From Flavobacterium limnosediminis JC2902 (GTDB lineage: Bacteria; Bacteroidota; Bacteroidia; Flavobacteriales; Flavobacteriaceae), in the NCBI RefSeq assembly GCF_000498535.1, contig NZ_AVGG01000003.1, forward strand, positions 240,926-304,925: DNA of 64,000 nt, written 5' to 3'. Below the pieces are notes generated by a model. It saw only the letters and a program-made list of their open reading frames with translations. It was not told the origin of the DNA and did no database searches. The first letter of the stretch is position 1. Each line of letters starts with the position of its first letter. Made by a program: the position numbers and the translations under genes. Of this stretch, positions 8,564-17,716 are shown in pieces.

Positions 8564-9277
8564 CTATGAAAAAACTTCCTTCAGCACTTCGAGTGACTTA
8601 GGCTTTTTAAATCCGTCGAGATGGACGGTATAATAGTCAAGTAGTATCTTGAGCAGAACCTGACGTTCGACGCCGGCAAAAATTTTCTGATCGGAATCGA
8701 ATTTCAAACCGATGAGCTTTTTGAAAAGAAAGGTTTCGTGTTCGGAAAGACAACTGATTGCGTGAAAAGAAGAAAAAACACCTTCATTGAGCTCGAAAAA
8801 AGGCAAGTCCATATCGGAAGTATCCGGATAAAACCCAAGTAACTTTGTGACTTCCAAAAGCAGAATAAGATGAAAATTAGCAATTTCCTCGTGTGTATCA
8901 AGCCAAAGCAGGGCGGTTTCCAGAAAGGAAAACAGGTTTTCGTTTTTCTCTTCCTCGCGAATGCTGTGATGCAACATTTCGGATAAAAAAATTACGATCG
9001 TGCTTTTTAAAATATCCGTATTTATGGAATGAAACGGCGCGGACAACCTGATTTCCCTGAAGTGCTCCAAGGTACCTTTATTCTTGTGATTGGCTTCAAT
9101 TTCAAGAATATTCAAAGGCTGAAAATAGGCGATTTTCTGATTCGACTTTCTGCCGGAAAAAGCACTTGGCACAAAATAGGATTTCAAACCGTCCGTCTGG
9201 GTAAAACATTTCACAATCAGGCTTTTTTCCTGAAATTTTATCGCACTGAGTACAATAGCTTTAGTTTTGACCAACAT
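8564..9277 (-). CDS. recO: DNA repair protein RecO
   Basis: RecO binds single-stranded DNA and SSB and, with RecR, loads RecA at gaps in the RecF pathway. The 237-residue protein opens with the family's N-terminal OB-fold (MLVKTKAIVLSAIKFQEKSL, then a strand-rich stretch to about residue 80) and continues with the helical C-terminal domain. The C-terminal zinc-finger cysteines of some RecO proteins are absent, which is common in Bacteroidota. The gene sits between a T9SS-exported enzyme and the PorZ-like gene on the same strand. A recO-porZ neighbourhood is usual in Flavobacteriaceae. It begins 53 bp after the PorZ-like stop codon and may be co-transcribed with it. Confidence 0.95.
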   Translation of the reverse strand: MLVKTKAIVLSAIKFQEKSLIVKCFTQTDGLKSYFVPSAFSGRKSNQKIAYFQPLNILEIEANHKNKGTLEHFREIRLSAPFHSINTDILKSTIVIFLSEMLHHSIREEEKNENLFSFLETALLWLDTHEEIANFHLILLLEVTKLLGFYPDTSDMDLPFFELNEGVFSSFHAISCLSEHETFLFKKLIGLKFDSDQKIFAGVERQVLLKILLDYYTVHLDGFKKPKSLEVLKEVFS

Positions 9278-9330
9278 ATATTCAATTAAGAATTACAAAC
9301 AATCAAATCCACAAATAACCAAACCATCAT

Positions 9331-11622
9331 TTATCGGATTATCATGACTTTTTTGACTTTAGTTTCCACTCCGTCATCGGCTGAAATGAAAATCATGTAC
9401 ACTCCGGAGGCCACTTTGTGCTTCCCGAACGCTTTGGTGTCCCATTCGATGGTTCCGCCTTCTGAAGTGGTTTCATACACTAAATTCCCTTCGATATCGG
9501 TAATTTTTATGTTGGCATTATCAATCAGTCCACTGATTTTCACAGTTCCTTCATAACCTGGACGCACCGGATTCGGATAAACATATACCTGACTTAGATC
9601 CTCCGCAGGTTTGGTGGCTATACCCTGGAAAGAAACCAGTCCTTTGTCGGTAGCAAAAAAAACTTCTCCCGTTACACCGTCAATCTCGATATCCAACACG
9701 TTGTCACTTGGAAGAGGCGAATTTGCTTTTGTAAAATGATAGAGCGTTTCCTGGCCGTTTGGAGAAACCAGGAATGCACCGGCACCATCGATGGCTACCC
9801 ACTTATTATTCGCTCCGTCCACCACAATATCCATAATACTCTGCTGATAGAAAAGCTCCTGCGCCAGATTATCATCAAGGATAATTATCGGATTGGTTTC
9901 CAGACTCGTATCATACAAAAAACGATCAACACCCGGTAAAACACGCAATCCCTCAAAAGTCCCTATCCATAATTGGTTCCGGTTGTCGATAGCTACGCAT
10001 CGTACATCATTATTGGGAAGATTACCAGTATCGGCGCCTGTTTTTATTAAGATGAATTTATTATTGTAGCGTTCATTAAAAGCAATCACGCCATTTCTGT
10101 AGGATCCGATCCATTTCGTGCCATTTTTATCAATTGCTATTGAGGAGTAACTGTCCGATACAGGATTTGTGGTCACATTATTAAAATCATAGGAAAGCCA
10201 CTGTCCGTCCTTTTTAAAAACTTTTAACCCTTTTGAAACCCTGCTGTTTGTTATCCAGATGCTTTCCTGTTTATCAAAAGCACTGCTGTTTACTAAACTC
10301 ACATTCGGTATAAGATCTTCTAAAATACTATTTGCAGAATTGTATAAGATTTCGGGTGTGCCATTGTTCGTTTTCAGCAACCCTGAAAAAAAAGATCCGA
10401 AAAAGATTTGATTTGGATTATTTGGATTAATCGTGATATTTGAAATCGCTTTTGCCCCCAAAAGATCAGCATAAGGCGTGTCGTTCCATCCGCTTTGATC
10501 ACTAAACTTACTTATTTCGTACTCACTTGGCGTTCCCCCACAGCAATATTCCCAGGGATTATACTGTTTGGAATATCCTCCGTAAACCGCCCAAAGAAAG
10601 TTATCCGATTTTTTTATTCTGAATAATTTATTACGCGCCGGTCCGTTGGGTGTACAATTTTCAAACAAGGTAGTATTTCCGATTGTCGTCTGATGCAGTC
10701 CCTTGTCTGCAGTACCTATAAAAATTTTATCCCCAATTGCCGTAGCGCAGGTAAACACTGAAGCGACATCCGGAATCTGCGTAATGTGCGACAGTTGCAG
10801 TAACTGATTATCATAAACATAAACATTATTAGCAGAGGTAAAAACCAAACGGTTATCATAGGCTCTCAAATCAACTATAGCCTGACCGACATTCGCAATC
10901 TCCTGAAACGCCCCCGCTGCGTGTTTGTAAACCCGGTTGTTCGAGCTTGAAACAACCAATTGATTCTGAAATGTCACGATGCCACTCCAATATCCCGGAT
11001 CGAATGTGCTCCACTGACTGAAATCGACTAAATTAGGATTGGATAGTTCCGCCCTGCGTATCCCATTCAATTGGGTCACCGCATAAATAAAACCGTTAAA
11101 AACAGTGGTCTGAAAAACCTGAACCTCCTCACCGGCAGGTCCGATAAAGTAAGTATCTCCAAACTGCGAAGTGGCCAAATCAAAAACACATATCCCGAAA
11201 TCACAGGACAGATATACTTTTCCTTCGTGTTCATAAATGTGATTTATCTTTTTCTTATTCGGTGGAATGGAAGGCTTATTAAGGATATCAATCACGTTCA
11301 AAACGCTTCCATCAGTTTCATTCACCACCAGAAGCAATCCGTTTTGGTTTCCCACCACAATTTTACGAAACGACTCGCTGTAATGAACAGCTGAAACAAC
11401 ATCGGCCTTAAATCCGTCTATGGAATTCACGGTTTTCAGTTCATTCGTGATTGTGTTTTTTGAAAAGACTGTGTTTTCAGGTGCCGCATAAACCTTATCA
11501 ACAGACTGCGAAAGATCTTTGATTTCAGTATAGGAAAAAAAACCTCTCCACAATTGGTTTTGCTGTGACAGGCAATTAACGCTAATAAAAGCAAGCAGTA
11601 TAAAGGGAATTAATTTCTTCAT
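9331..11622 (-). CDS. porZ: PorZ-like type IX secretion component (two propellers plus T9SS CTD)
   Basis: The 763-residue protein has a signal peptide (about residues 1-19, ending CLSQ). Two regions of two-component-regulator-type beta-propeller repeats follow, at about 20-330 and 380-670, with blades such as 'DNRNQLWIGTFEGLRVLP' and 'NKWVAIDGAGAFLV'. Residues about 680-763 form a T9SS C-terminal sorting domain (VYPNPVRPGYEGTVKISG ... KKVMIIR). This matches PorZ, the cell-surface part of the attachment complex that modifies and anchors T9SS cargo in Porphyromonas and Flavobacterium. The N-terminal opening 'WRGFFSYTEIKDLSQS' is characteristic of the PorZ N-terminal domain. It could instead be a plain propeller cargo protein, but the neighbouring recO supports PorZ. 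Confidence 0.85.
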   Translation of the reverse strand: MKKLIPFILLAFISVNCLSQQNQLWRGFFSYTEIKDLSQSVDKVYAAPENTVFSKNTITNELKTVNSIDGFKADVVSAVHYSESFRKIVVGNQNGLLLVVNETDGSVLNVIDILNKPSIPPNKKKINHIYEHEGKVYLSCDFGICVFDLATSQFGDTYFIGPAGEEVQVFQTTVFNGFIYAVTQLNGIRRAELSNPNLVDFSQWSTFDPGYWSGIVTFQNQLVVSSSNNRVYKHAAGAFQEIANVGQAIVDLRAYDNRLVFTSANNVYVYDNQLLQLSHITQIPDVASVFTCATAIGDKIFIGTADKGLHQTTIGNTTLFENCTPNGPARNKLFRIKKSDNFLWAVYGGYSKQYNPWEYCCGGTPSEYEISKFSDQSGWNDTPYADLLGAKAISNITINPNNPNQIFFGSFFSGLLKTNNGTPEILYNSANSILEDLIPNVSLVNSSAFDKQESIWITNSRVSKGLKVFKKDGQWLSYDFNNVTTNPVSDSYSSIAIDKNGTKWIGSYRNGVIAFNERYNNKFILIKTGADTGNLPNNDVRCVAIDNRNQLWIGTFEGLRVLPGVDRFLYDTSLETNPIIILDDNLAQELFYQQSIMDIVVDGANNKWVAIDGAGAFLVSPNGQETLYHFTKANSPLPSDNVLDIEIDGVTGEVFFATDKGLVSFQGIATKPAEDLSQVYVYPNPVRPGYEGTVKISGLIDNANIKITDIEGNLVYETTSEGGTIEWDTKAFGKHKVASGVYMIFISADDGVETKVKKVMIIR

Positions 11623-11795
11623 TAAAATCGGTTTGTTTTACAAATATAGTCTAAAACGGTTTTTTACTGTTTTTTATATGACATGTTTAAAAAAATAACT
11701 TTCGTCAAACAAACTATTTAACAGATTCAATAATAAATTTTACATTTTTTTAAAAGTCTTTTTTTACTTTTTTTTTAATGTGAAGTTTGTTTTTA

Positions 11796-11803
11796 TATAT
11801 TTG
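11796..11803 (+). promoter_or_regulatory. Bacteroidota -7 box (TATATTTG)
   Basis: A perfect TAnnTTTG lies 27 nt before the ATG of the outer-membrane protein gene at 11831. The upstream stretch is T-rich without a clear -33 TTTG. Confidence 0.5.
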
Positions 11804-11830
11804 TCAGATATTGACCTAAAATAAAGTAAA

Positions 11831-12613
11831 ATGCCCAGAAAAATTTTATTTATCCTGTTAGTTGCTTTAGGAAGCAGTAGCGCACTTAGAGCTCAATTCG
11901 GCTTTTCCCATGAAATTGGAGCAATTGCGGGACCGGTTATGTTTATGTCAGATTACGGAGAAAGATATGACTTCGAGACTAATAGCGGAAATACCGGATA
12001 TGGTATAGGTCTTATACATTACTTGAATTTTTCTTATAGAGCAGACTGTAACTGTTACGCCCCTGAAACTTATTTCAATGACCACTTTAAATTAAGAACA
12101 GAGATATCTTATAACAAAACAGAACTAAAACACTATGGGCAGTGGGTTGATTCTAAGAAAAACTCCATAATGGCACAACAATTAAGAGCCATGAGAGGTA
12201 CTGCATCCAATACAGACATCGGAATGCAATTAGAATATTTCCCTTTAAGTATTCGTTCTTTCACGGCAACGAACGGTTCTTTTGGTCCTTTCGTAAGTTT
12301 GGGAGCACATTATACCTATTACAGTCCGGAAGCCAGTTCCACTAGAGGACGTTTGGATCAGCCTGGGGTATTACCTACAAAATATATTGGTGGTGTTTCC
12401 AATGACAGCGGAAGCACTTGGTCTATCGTATCCAGTGTAGGAACACGTTACAAGTTAACAGAACTTTCCGACCTGATGCTAGATCTACGCTGGCAATACT
12501 ATTTCTCCAACTGGGTTGACGGTTTAAATCCCGATCCGAACATTTACAAGGAAAACAAAGCCAACGAATGGCTGGTTTGGTTAAACTTCGGATACATTTA
12601 CTACTTAGACTAA
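11831..12613 (+). CDS. Outer-membrane beta-barrel-like protein (THC0290_0291-type family)
   Basis: The 260-residue product has a signal peptide ending ALRAQ (residues 1-21). Alternating amphipathic strands rich in Tyr, Gly and Phe follow, and the protein ends in a typical barrel strand (EWLVWLNFGYIYYLD). It looks like an eight-strand outer-membrane barrel. I recall a Flavobacteriaceae family annotated THC0290_0291 with this opening (FGFSHEIGAIAGPVMFMSDYG), and some databases wrongly call it glutamate dehydrogenase. Its role is unknown. PorG-like T9SS barrels have a similar start, so a link to secretion is possible but not shown. It is monocistronic, with its own -7 box and a shared terminator with the convergent gene. 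Confidence 0.8.
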   Translation: MPRKILFILLVALGSSSALRAQFGFSHEIGAIAGPVMFMSDYGERYDFETNSGNTGYGIGLIHYLNFSYRADCNCYAPETYFNDHFKLRTEISYNKTELKHYGQWVDSKKNSIMAQQLRAMRGTASNTDIGMQLEYFPLSIRSFTATNGSFGPFVSLGAHYTYYSPEASSTRGRLDQPGVLPTKYIGGVSNDSGSTWSIVSSVGTRYKLTELSDLMLDLRWQYYFSNWVDGLNPDPNIYKENKANEWLVWLNFGYIYYLD

Positions 12614-12633
12614 ACAATAAAAAACATATAAAA

Positions 12634-12664
12634 AAAACCATCTGCAGCGGCAGATGGTTTTTAT
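12634..12664. terminator. Bidirectional terminator between convergent genes
   Basis: AAACCATCTGC and GCAGATGGTTT flank an AGCG loop, with A and T runs on the two sides. It lies in the 53-bp gap between the two stop codons and serves both strands. Confidence 0.9.
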
Positions 12665-12666
12665 TT

Positions 12667-13812
12667 TTAAGCTAACGCCTGTTTTAAATCTTCTATCAGG
12701 TCATCAGCATCTTCCACACCCACACTCAAACGGACCAGGTCATCGGTAATTCCGATTTCTTTTCGTTTGTCTTCCGGTATGGAAGCGTGTGTCATTAAAG
12801 CGGGGTGATTCGCCAATGATTCCACTCCGCCTAACGATTCTGCCAATGTAAACACTTTAAGTTTTTCAAGGAAACTAATAGCATCCTGTTTAGCTCCCGA
12901 TTTGAACGTAAACGTCACCATACCTCCAAAACCACCAATCATCTGTTTTTTGGCAATTTCATGATACGGATGATCTGCCAATCCCGGATAATACACGCGC
13001 TCCACTTTTGGGTGATTCATTAAAAATTCCGCTACTTTCACACCATTTTCGCAGTGTCTTTGTACGCGCAAATGCAGTGTTTTAATTCCTCTTAAAACCA
13101 AAAAACTATCCATTGGCCCAAGTGTGCCCCCCGTAGCAAATTGTTTAAAGTGCAGTTCATCACCCAATTCCTTATCTTTAATCACCAAAGCACCGGCAAT
13201 TACATCACTGTGACCACCTAAATATTTTGTAGCCGAATGCATTACAATATCCGCACCTAAATCCAATGGCTTCTGAAGGTATGGCGTTGCAAAAGTATTG
13301 TCCACCGCAAATAAGATATTGTGTTTTTTGGTAATTTTCGCAATTTCAGCGATATCCGCCAATTTCATTAACGGATTGGTCGGTGTTTCTACCCAAACCA
13401 GCTTTGTGTTGGCATTAATTAATTTTTCGAATCCTTCCAAATCATTCATATCCACGAAATGGAATTTTATTCCACTGTCTTTGTACAAACGAGTGAACAA
13501 ACGATAAGTTCCTCCGTACAAATCATCCATCGCTATGATTTCGTCTCCTGCCTTAAACAAGCGCAACAAGCAATCGGTAGCTGCCAACCCGGAAGAAAAC
13601 GCTAATCCGCGGGCACCATTTTCAATGGAAGCCAAGGCGTCTTCCAACGCCTGACGCGTAGGATTGGCCGCACGACTATACTCGTAATCACCAACCGGTT
13701 TCCCTGGTGATACTTGAGCAAAAGTAGACGTTTGAAACACCGGAGGCATTACAGCACCGGTAACCTCTTCATGGTGTTGTCCACCATGTATAACTTTCGT
13801 ATTAAATTTCAT
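12667..13812 (-). CDS. metB: Cystathionine gamma-synthase/lyase-like PLP enzyme
   Basis: This is a Cys/Met-metabolism PLP-dependent enzyme of 381 residues, the usual family length. It has the opening 'FNTKVIHGGQHHEEVTGAV', the substrate/PLP phosphate loop 'EYSRAANPTRQALE' and 'SSGLAATDCLLRLF', and the PLP lysine in MHSATKYLGGHSDVI. Members make cystathionine from O-acyl-homoserine and cysteine (MetB), or cleave cystathionine (gamma-lyase). Sequence inspection cannot separate these two activities. The protein is cytoplasmic. It stands alone on the minus strand, convergent with the barrel gene, and starts at the only good ATG. Confidence 0.9.
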   Translation of the reverse strand: MKFNTKVIHGGQHHEEVTGAVMPPVFQTSTFAQVSPGKPVGDYEYSRAANPTRQALEDALASIENGARGLAFSSGLAATDCLLRLFKAGDEIIAMDDLYGGTYRLFTRLYKDSGIKFHFVDMNDLEGFEKLINANTKLVWVETPTNPLMKLADIAEIAKITKKHNILFAVDNTFATPYLQKPLDLGADIVMHSATKYLGGHSDVIAGALVIKDKELGDELHFKQFATGGTLGPMDSFLVLRGIKTLHLRVQRHCENGVKVAEFLMNHPKVERVYYPGLADHPYHEIAKKQMIGGFGGMVTFTFKSGAKQDAISFLEKLKVFTLAESLGGVESLANHPALMTHASIPEDKRKEIGITDDLVRLSVGVEDADDLIEDLKQALA

Positions 13813-13880
13813 TATTCTGTGATTTTAAAGTGCAAAATTACTGCAATTATTTTTTTGAAATACCATTGTCATTTTATTAA

Positions 13881-14336
13881 CTACAAAAACTTACGGATCT
13901 GCATCATAAATCCCAGATGCATTCCTTCATGATAATTATTGAATTCCATCGCATCTTTAAAACTTCCCAAATGGAAACCGGTCTGCGTTTGGTATTCGTT
14001 AAAATTCTGAAACTTTCCAGCTTCATAATCTGACTTGGTTTGTTCAGGCAGTGATAACAACAATCGTCTGATCTCATCAACTTCTTCCTGGGTTGTATTA
14101 CCGTCAGGCTTGGAACCGTTTTTATAATTTTCAGTCATTTCCGAAGAAATATTGGTTGGCAATCCCGAAAGTCGGTACACCAAACCTTGTTGTGCTACCA
14201 CAATATGCCCGATGTTCCAAATCAGGTTGTTGCTGAATCCCTCGGGAATACAATTGAGTTGCTCCAACGAATAATTGTCCAAAAATTTATGGTAAATGGC
14301 CCGGTTTGTTTCCAAAATTTTAAAAGTAGCTTCCAT
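13881..14336 (-). CDS. DinB-family putative metal-dependent protein
   Basis: I chose the ATG at 14336 (MEATFKILETNRAIY); upstream in-frame starts extend into the neighbouring gene. The 151-residue protein has the DinB/YfiT four-helix bundle with its metal-binding histidines spread along the chain, in NIGHIVVAQQ (first), near NEYQTQTGFHLG (middle) and GMHLGFMMQI (last). Many members in Firmicutes are DNA-damage-inducible or bacillithiol transferases; the function here is unknown. It starts 10 bp after the stop of the thioesterase gene on the same strand, so the two are likely co-transcribed. Confidence 0.85.
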   Translation of the reverse strand: MEATFKILETNRAIYHKFLDNYSLEQLNCIPEGFSNNLIWNIGHIVVAQQGLVYRLSGLPTNISSEMTENYKNGSKPDGNTTQEEVDEIRRLLLSLPEQTKSDYEAGKFQNFNEYQTQTGFHLGSFKDAMEFNNYHEGMHLGFMMQIRKFL

Positions 14337-14346
14337 AGTTATATAT

Positions 14347-14784
14347 TTATAAGGCGATAAAGTCATCCGTTTTCGGGAAAGCATTCATTACATCCCGAAC
14401 AATTTCGGGAGTCGGACTGGCGAGCTTCCTCAATTTGGTATCAATCCAAGCACCGTCCAAACTGATCTTAGCACAAAGTTCGTCCTTATCATTTCTTAGC
14501 TCATGCACGATGGTCCAACGCGAAGCATCGGCTTTCATTTTTCCCATCTTGGTACTGATAAAAATCTTGTCGCCCAGATGGATTTCTTTCCGGAATACAC
14601 ATTCTTCTTTGAAAATAATCGGCCCGAAATGTTGCTGATGCATCACTTTCATAGTTAATCCCTCTCTTTCCAGAATTTCGATACGGTGCTGGGCGCCAAA
14701 ATCGTAATAGGCGCTGTGGCGCATATGAAAATTCGGATCTAAATCCGACCAGCGAATGGAAATCTCTTTGGTAAAATCACTCAT
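14347..14784 (-). CDS. Acyl-CoA thioesterase (hot-dog fold)
   Basis: The ATG at 14784 gives 145 residues (MSDFTKEISIRWSDLDPNFH). The start has the 4HBT/YbgC signature, an N-terminal strand followed by 'RWSDLDPNFHMRHSAYYDF', in which the Asp and nearby polar residues form the active site. Such enzymes hydrolyse the thioester of short or medium acyl-CoAs or aromatic acyl-CoAs in the cytoplasm. The true substrate cannot be told from sequence. The gene is followed at once by the DinB-family gene and is divergent from the ArsC-like gene. Confidence 0.88.
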   Translation of the reverse strand: MSDFTKEISIRWSDLDPNFHMRHSAYYDFGAQHRIEILEREGLTMKVMHQQHFGPIIFKEECVFRKEIHLGDKIFISTKMGKMKADASRWTIVHELRNDKDELCAKISLDGAWIDTKLRKLASPTPEIVRDVMNAFPKTDDFIAL

Positions 14785-14873
14785 CTTCAGTAAAAATTTA
14801 CTCAAAAATAAAGAGAATTATCCGCTTCCCTAGTTTGTCTGCATTTAAATTAAATCTTTTTTAACGAAAAGCC

Positions 14874-14881
14874 TATTTTTG
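14874..14881 (+). promoter_or_regulatory. Bacteroidota -7 box (TATTTTTG)
   Basis: A TAnnTTTG match lies 16 nt before the ATG of the ArsC-like gene, the short leader length usual in this phylum. Confidence 0.55.
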
Positions 14882-14897
14882 CAGAAAGAAACAACTC

Positions 14898-15248
14898 ATG
14901 AACAAAATATATTATCTCGCTTCCTGCGACACCTGTCGAAAAATCATCAAATCACTGCCGAATTCCAATCGTCTGACCTTTCAGGATATTCGCCAGGATC
15001 CGATTACTCCGGAGCAATTGCAGGAGATGTACCAACTTTCAGGCAGCTACGAAGCGCTTTTCAGCAAAAAGGCCCAGTTGTATAAATCGATGGATCTGAA
15101 AAATAAAAACCTGACCGAAGCCGATTTCAAAAAACACATTCTGGAACATTATACCTTCCTGAGCCGTCCGGTTTTTATCATCGACGGAAAAATTTACATT
15201 GGCAACAGCCAGAAAAATATCAACGAGGTCATAGCTGTTTTAAGTTAA
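14898..15248 (+). CDS. ArsC/Spx-like reductase-family protein
   Basis: The 116-residue protein has the ArsC/YffB thioredoxin-like fold. The opening strand IYYLASCDTCRKIIKSL carries a CxxC (Cys10, Cys13), followed by a helix and a strand ending in 'DIRQDPIT'. The C-terminal part (SRPVFIIDGKIYIGN) matches the family's 'RP' segment. Members reduce arsenate with glutathione/glutaredoxin, or act as regulators (Spx), or are uncharacterised like YffB. No other arsenic gene is nearby, so an arsenate role is doubtful. It is immediately followed by the EamA transporter gene, with stop and start codons adjoining. Confidence 0.85.
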   Translation: MNKIYYLASCDTCRKIIKSLPNSNRLTFQDIRQDPITPEQLQEMYQLSGSYEALFSKKAQLYKSMDLKNKNLTEADFKKHILEHYTFLSRPVFIIDGKIYIGNSQKNINEVIAVLS

Positions 15249-16175
15249 ATGAGAGCCAGAACTTACGCATTAATGGCAGCTTGGACGGTAGCCATTATTT
15301 ACGGGGTGACGTTCACGATTGCCAAAGACGTGATGCCCAAATATATTGACGCCTTCGGATTCATTTTCCTTCGCGTAGGCGGCTCCACCCTGCTTTTTTG
15401 GCTGGCGGCACTTTTCGTGAAAACCGAAAAAATCGATAAAAAGGATTTTCCGCGCATCTTGGCTGCCGCTTTTTTTGGTGTTGCCTTGAACATGCTGACG
15501 TTCTTTAAGGGTCTGAGTTACACTTCACCAATTATGGGCGCCGTTTTAATGGTAACCACACCGATGATTGTTTTGGTTTTATCGGCAATCATCATGAAAG
15601 AACGCATGGAAAACAAAAAAATAATCGGTATCCTTTTGGGATTGGCCGGCACCGTGACACTTATTCTCTACGGAAAATCGATGGTGAATGCCCCCAATGC
15701 GACTTTGGGCAACTTACTGGTTTTCGTGAACGCGGTTTCCTATGGTTTTTATCTGATTTTAGTCAAAAAACTGATGGACAAATACAACGCCTTTTCGTTT
15801 GTGAAATGGATTTACCTTTTCGGATTCCTGATGGTGATTCCGTTTGGCTGGGTTGAATTTCAGGCAGTAGATTGGGCTTTGGTTCCGATGAATATCTTCT
15901 GGAAAATAGGATTCGTAGTCGTGGTTTCCACTTTTTTGACCTATTTACTGAACTTACTTTCCATGAGGGAACTAAAACCAACTACGGTTGCTGTTTTCAT
16001 TTACCTGCAACCCTTTTTCGCAACGGTTTTTGCTATCGGATTGGGGAAAGACGAATTGAGCTGGGTTAAAATCGGATCAGCGGCTTTGATTTTCGCCGGC
16101 GTATATCTGGTGATACAGAAGAAACCGAAAACAATCAGTGAATCAATGGCTGTTACCGACCCGAGCCAACACTAA
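15249..16175 (+). CDS. DMT-superfamily (EamA) transporter
   Basis: This 308-residue inner-membrane protein contains two EamA repeats (about residues 8-140 and 155-295) and ten predicted helices. The first repeat opens with 'WTVAIIYGVTFTIAKDVMP' and the second ends with 'ALIFAGVYLVIQKKP'. Family members export metabolites such as amino acids, purines or cysteine-related compounds; the substrate is not evident. Its ATG directly follows the ArsC-like stop codon, showing translational coupling. The stop codon itself lies in a heptad-like repeat (ACTAATC-ACTGATT-ACTGAAC). Confidence 0.9.
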   Translation: MRARTYALMAAWTVAIIYGVTFTIAKDVMPKYIDAFGFIFLRVGGSTLLFWLAALFVKTEKIDKKDFPRILAAAFFGVALNMLTFFKGLSYTSPIMGAVLMVTTPMIVLVLSAIIMKERMENKKIIGILLGLAGTVTLILYGKSMVNAPNATLGNLLVFVNAVSYGFYLILVKKLMDKYNAFSFVKWIYLFGFLMVIPFGWVEFQAVDWALVPMNIFWKIGFVVVVSTFLTYLLNLLSMRELKPTTVAVFIYLQPFFATVFAIGLGKDELSWVKIGSAALIFAGVYLVIQKKPKTISESMAVTDPSQH

Positions 16176-16200
16176 TCACTGATTACTGAACACTTTTATT

Positions 16201-16208
16201 TATCTTTG
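16201..16208 (+). promoter_or_regulatory. Bacteroidota -7 box (TATCTTTG)
   Basis: A perfect TAnnTTTG lies 18 nt before the yicC ATG and probably starts the yicC-gmk-nadD unit. Confidence 0.6.
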
Positions 16209-16226
16209 AAGTCTATTTAGAAAAAC

Positions 16227-17087
16227 ATGATACAATCGATGACCGGATTTGGTAAGGCGACACTACAGTTGGCTACCAAAAAAATCACAGTGGAAGTAAA
16301 ATCGTTAAACAGCAAGGGCTTGGATCTGAACGTCCGCATGCCTTCGGTGTACCGCGAAATGGAATTGGGACTGCGCAATCAGATTTCCCAAAGTTTAGAA
16401 CGCGGAAAAGTCGATTTTGCGCTGTATATTGAAGTTACCGGCGAGGAAACTTCCACGAAAGTGAATGCCCCGATTGTAAAAGCCTACATGTCACAAATGC
16501 GTGCTATTTTGGCCGATGCCGATGAAACGGAACTGATGAAAATGGCGGTTCGCATGCCCGATGCCTTAAAAACCGAACGCGACGAAATTGACGAAAACGA
16601 ATGGAAACAAATTCTGACTGTCATTAGTGAAGCGCTTGCTAATATTAATAATTTCAGAGCCGATGAAGGTGCGTCACTGGAAAAAGAATTCCAATTGCGC
16701 ATCGCCAACATTCGTTTGTATATGGAACAGGCTTTGGAACTGGATCCGGAGCGTGTTCAGAACATCAAAAACAAACTTCAAACTGCTATTGACGAGTTGA
16801 AAGTAACCGTGGATGAAAACCGTTTCGAGCAGGAATTGATTTATTATTTGGAAAAATTAGACATTACTGAGGAAAAAGTGCGTTTAACCAACCATTTGGA
16901 TTATTTCATCGAAACCCTTAACGGAAAAGAAGCGAACGGTCGAAAATTAGGTTTCATCACGCAGGAAATGGGACGTGAAATCAACACGATGGGTTCCAAA
17001 TCCAACCACGCCGGCATGCAGAAATTAGTCGTTCAGATGAAAGACGAACTGGAAAAAATCAAGGAACAGGTTTTAAACGTTTTATAA
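16227..17087 (+). CDS. yicC: YicC-family endoribonuclease
   Basis: The 286-residue protein has the two YicC domains: an N-terminal YicC-like part beginning MIQSMTGFGKATLQ and the DUF1732 C-terminal part (LGFITQEMGREINTMGSKSNHA). The terminal motif is the most conserved part of the family. YicC proteins are RNases that help degrade small RNAs and mRNAs in E. coli; the role in Bacteroidota is inferred. It is followed by gmk and nadD on the same strand, the widely conserved yicC-gmk pairing. The gap to gmk is 51 bp. A TATCTTTG box stands 18 nt upstream. Confidence 0.95.
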   Translation: MIQSMTGFGKATLQLATKKITVEVKSLNSKGLDLNVRMPSVYREMELGLRNQISQSLERGKVDFALYIEVTGEETSTKVNAPIVKAYMSQMRAILADADETELMKMAVRMPDALKTERDEIDENEWKQILTVISEALANINNFRADEGASLEKEFQLRIANIRLYMEQALELDPERVQNIKNKLQTAIDELKVTVDENRFEQELIYYLEKLDITEEKVRLTNHLDYFIETLNGKEANGRKLGFITQEMGREINTMGSKSNHAGMQKLVVQMKDELEKIKEQVLNVL

Positions 17088-17138
17088 TACTATCGGATAG
17101 AGACGAAATTGTTTCTCGCCTCTGCAAAAAATACAACA

Positions 17139-17711
17139 ATGAACAAAGGAAAATTAATCGTATTCTCGGCACCTTCTGGATCGGGAAAAACCACCATAGT
17201 ACGTCATTTATTAGGTTTGGAAGACCTGAATCTGGAATTTTCCATTTCGGCAGCAACCCGTGAACCGCGCGGGGAAGAAGTAAACGGACAGGATTACTAC
17301 TTCATGTCGGCTGAAGAATTCAAACAACACATCAAACACGAGGATTTCGTGGAATGGGAAGAGGTGTACCGCGATAATTTCTACGGAACCCTGAAAAGCG
17401 AGGTGGAACGCATTTGGTCTCTGGGTAAAAATGTAATTTTCGATATCGATGTGGCCGGCGGATTGCGTATCAAATCGAAATTCCCGGAAGAAACCTTAGC
17501 TGTTTTCGTAAAACCACCAAGCGTGGACGAACTGAAACGCCGTCTGAAAGAACGTTCCACCGAAAGCGAAGACAAAATCAACATGCGTATCGCCAAAGCC
17601 CATGTGGAATTGGCTACTGCCCCTCAGTTTGATACCATTATTAAAAATTATGATTTGGACACGGCTAAGCAAGAGGCATATGAATTGGTAAAGAATTTTG
17701 TAAAAAAGTAA
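17139..17711 (+). CDS. gmk: Guanylate kinase
   Basis: Guanylate kinase phosphorylates GMP to GDP with ATP in the cytoplasm, a step in purine nucleotide synthesis and recycling. I use the ATG at 17139 (MNKGKLIVF), giving 190 residues; an earlier TTG would add a leader that lacks family resemblance. The P-loop is visible as APSGSGKTT. It is followed by the GMP-binding motif (SAATREPRGEEVNGQDYYF) and the lid helix (ERSTESEDKINMRIAKA). It lies between yicC and nadD. A heptad-type hairpin follows its stop codon and precedes the nadD start. Confidence 0.97.
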   Translation: MNKGKLIVFSAPSGSGKTTIVRHLLGLEDLNLEFSISAATREPRGEEVNGQDYYFMSAEEFKQHIKHEDFVEWEEVYRDNFYGTLKSEVERIWSLGKNVIFDIDVAGGLRIKSKFPEETLAVFVKPPSVDELKRRLKERSTESEDKINMRIAKAHVELATAPQFDTIIKNYDLDTAKQEAYELVKNFVKK

Positions 17712-17716
17712 CCAGT

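Noticed and set aside
14784..14805. A longer start for the thioesterase (TTG at 14805)
   Set aside because: The added residues lack family resemblance; the ATG at 14784 gives the normal N-terminus.
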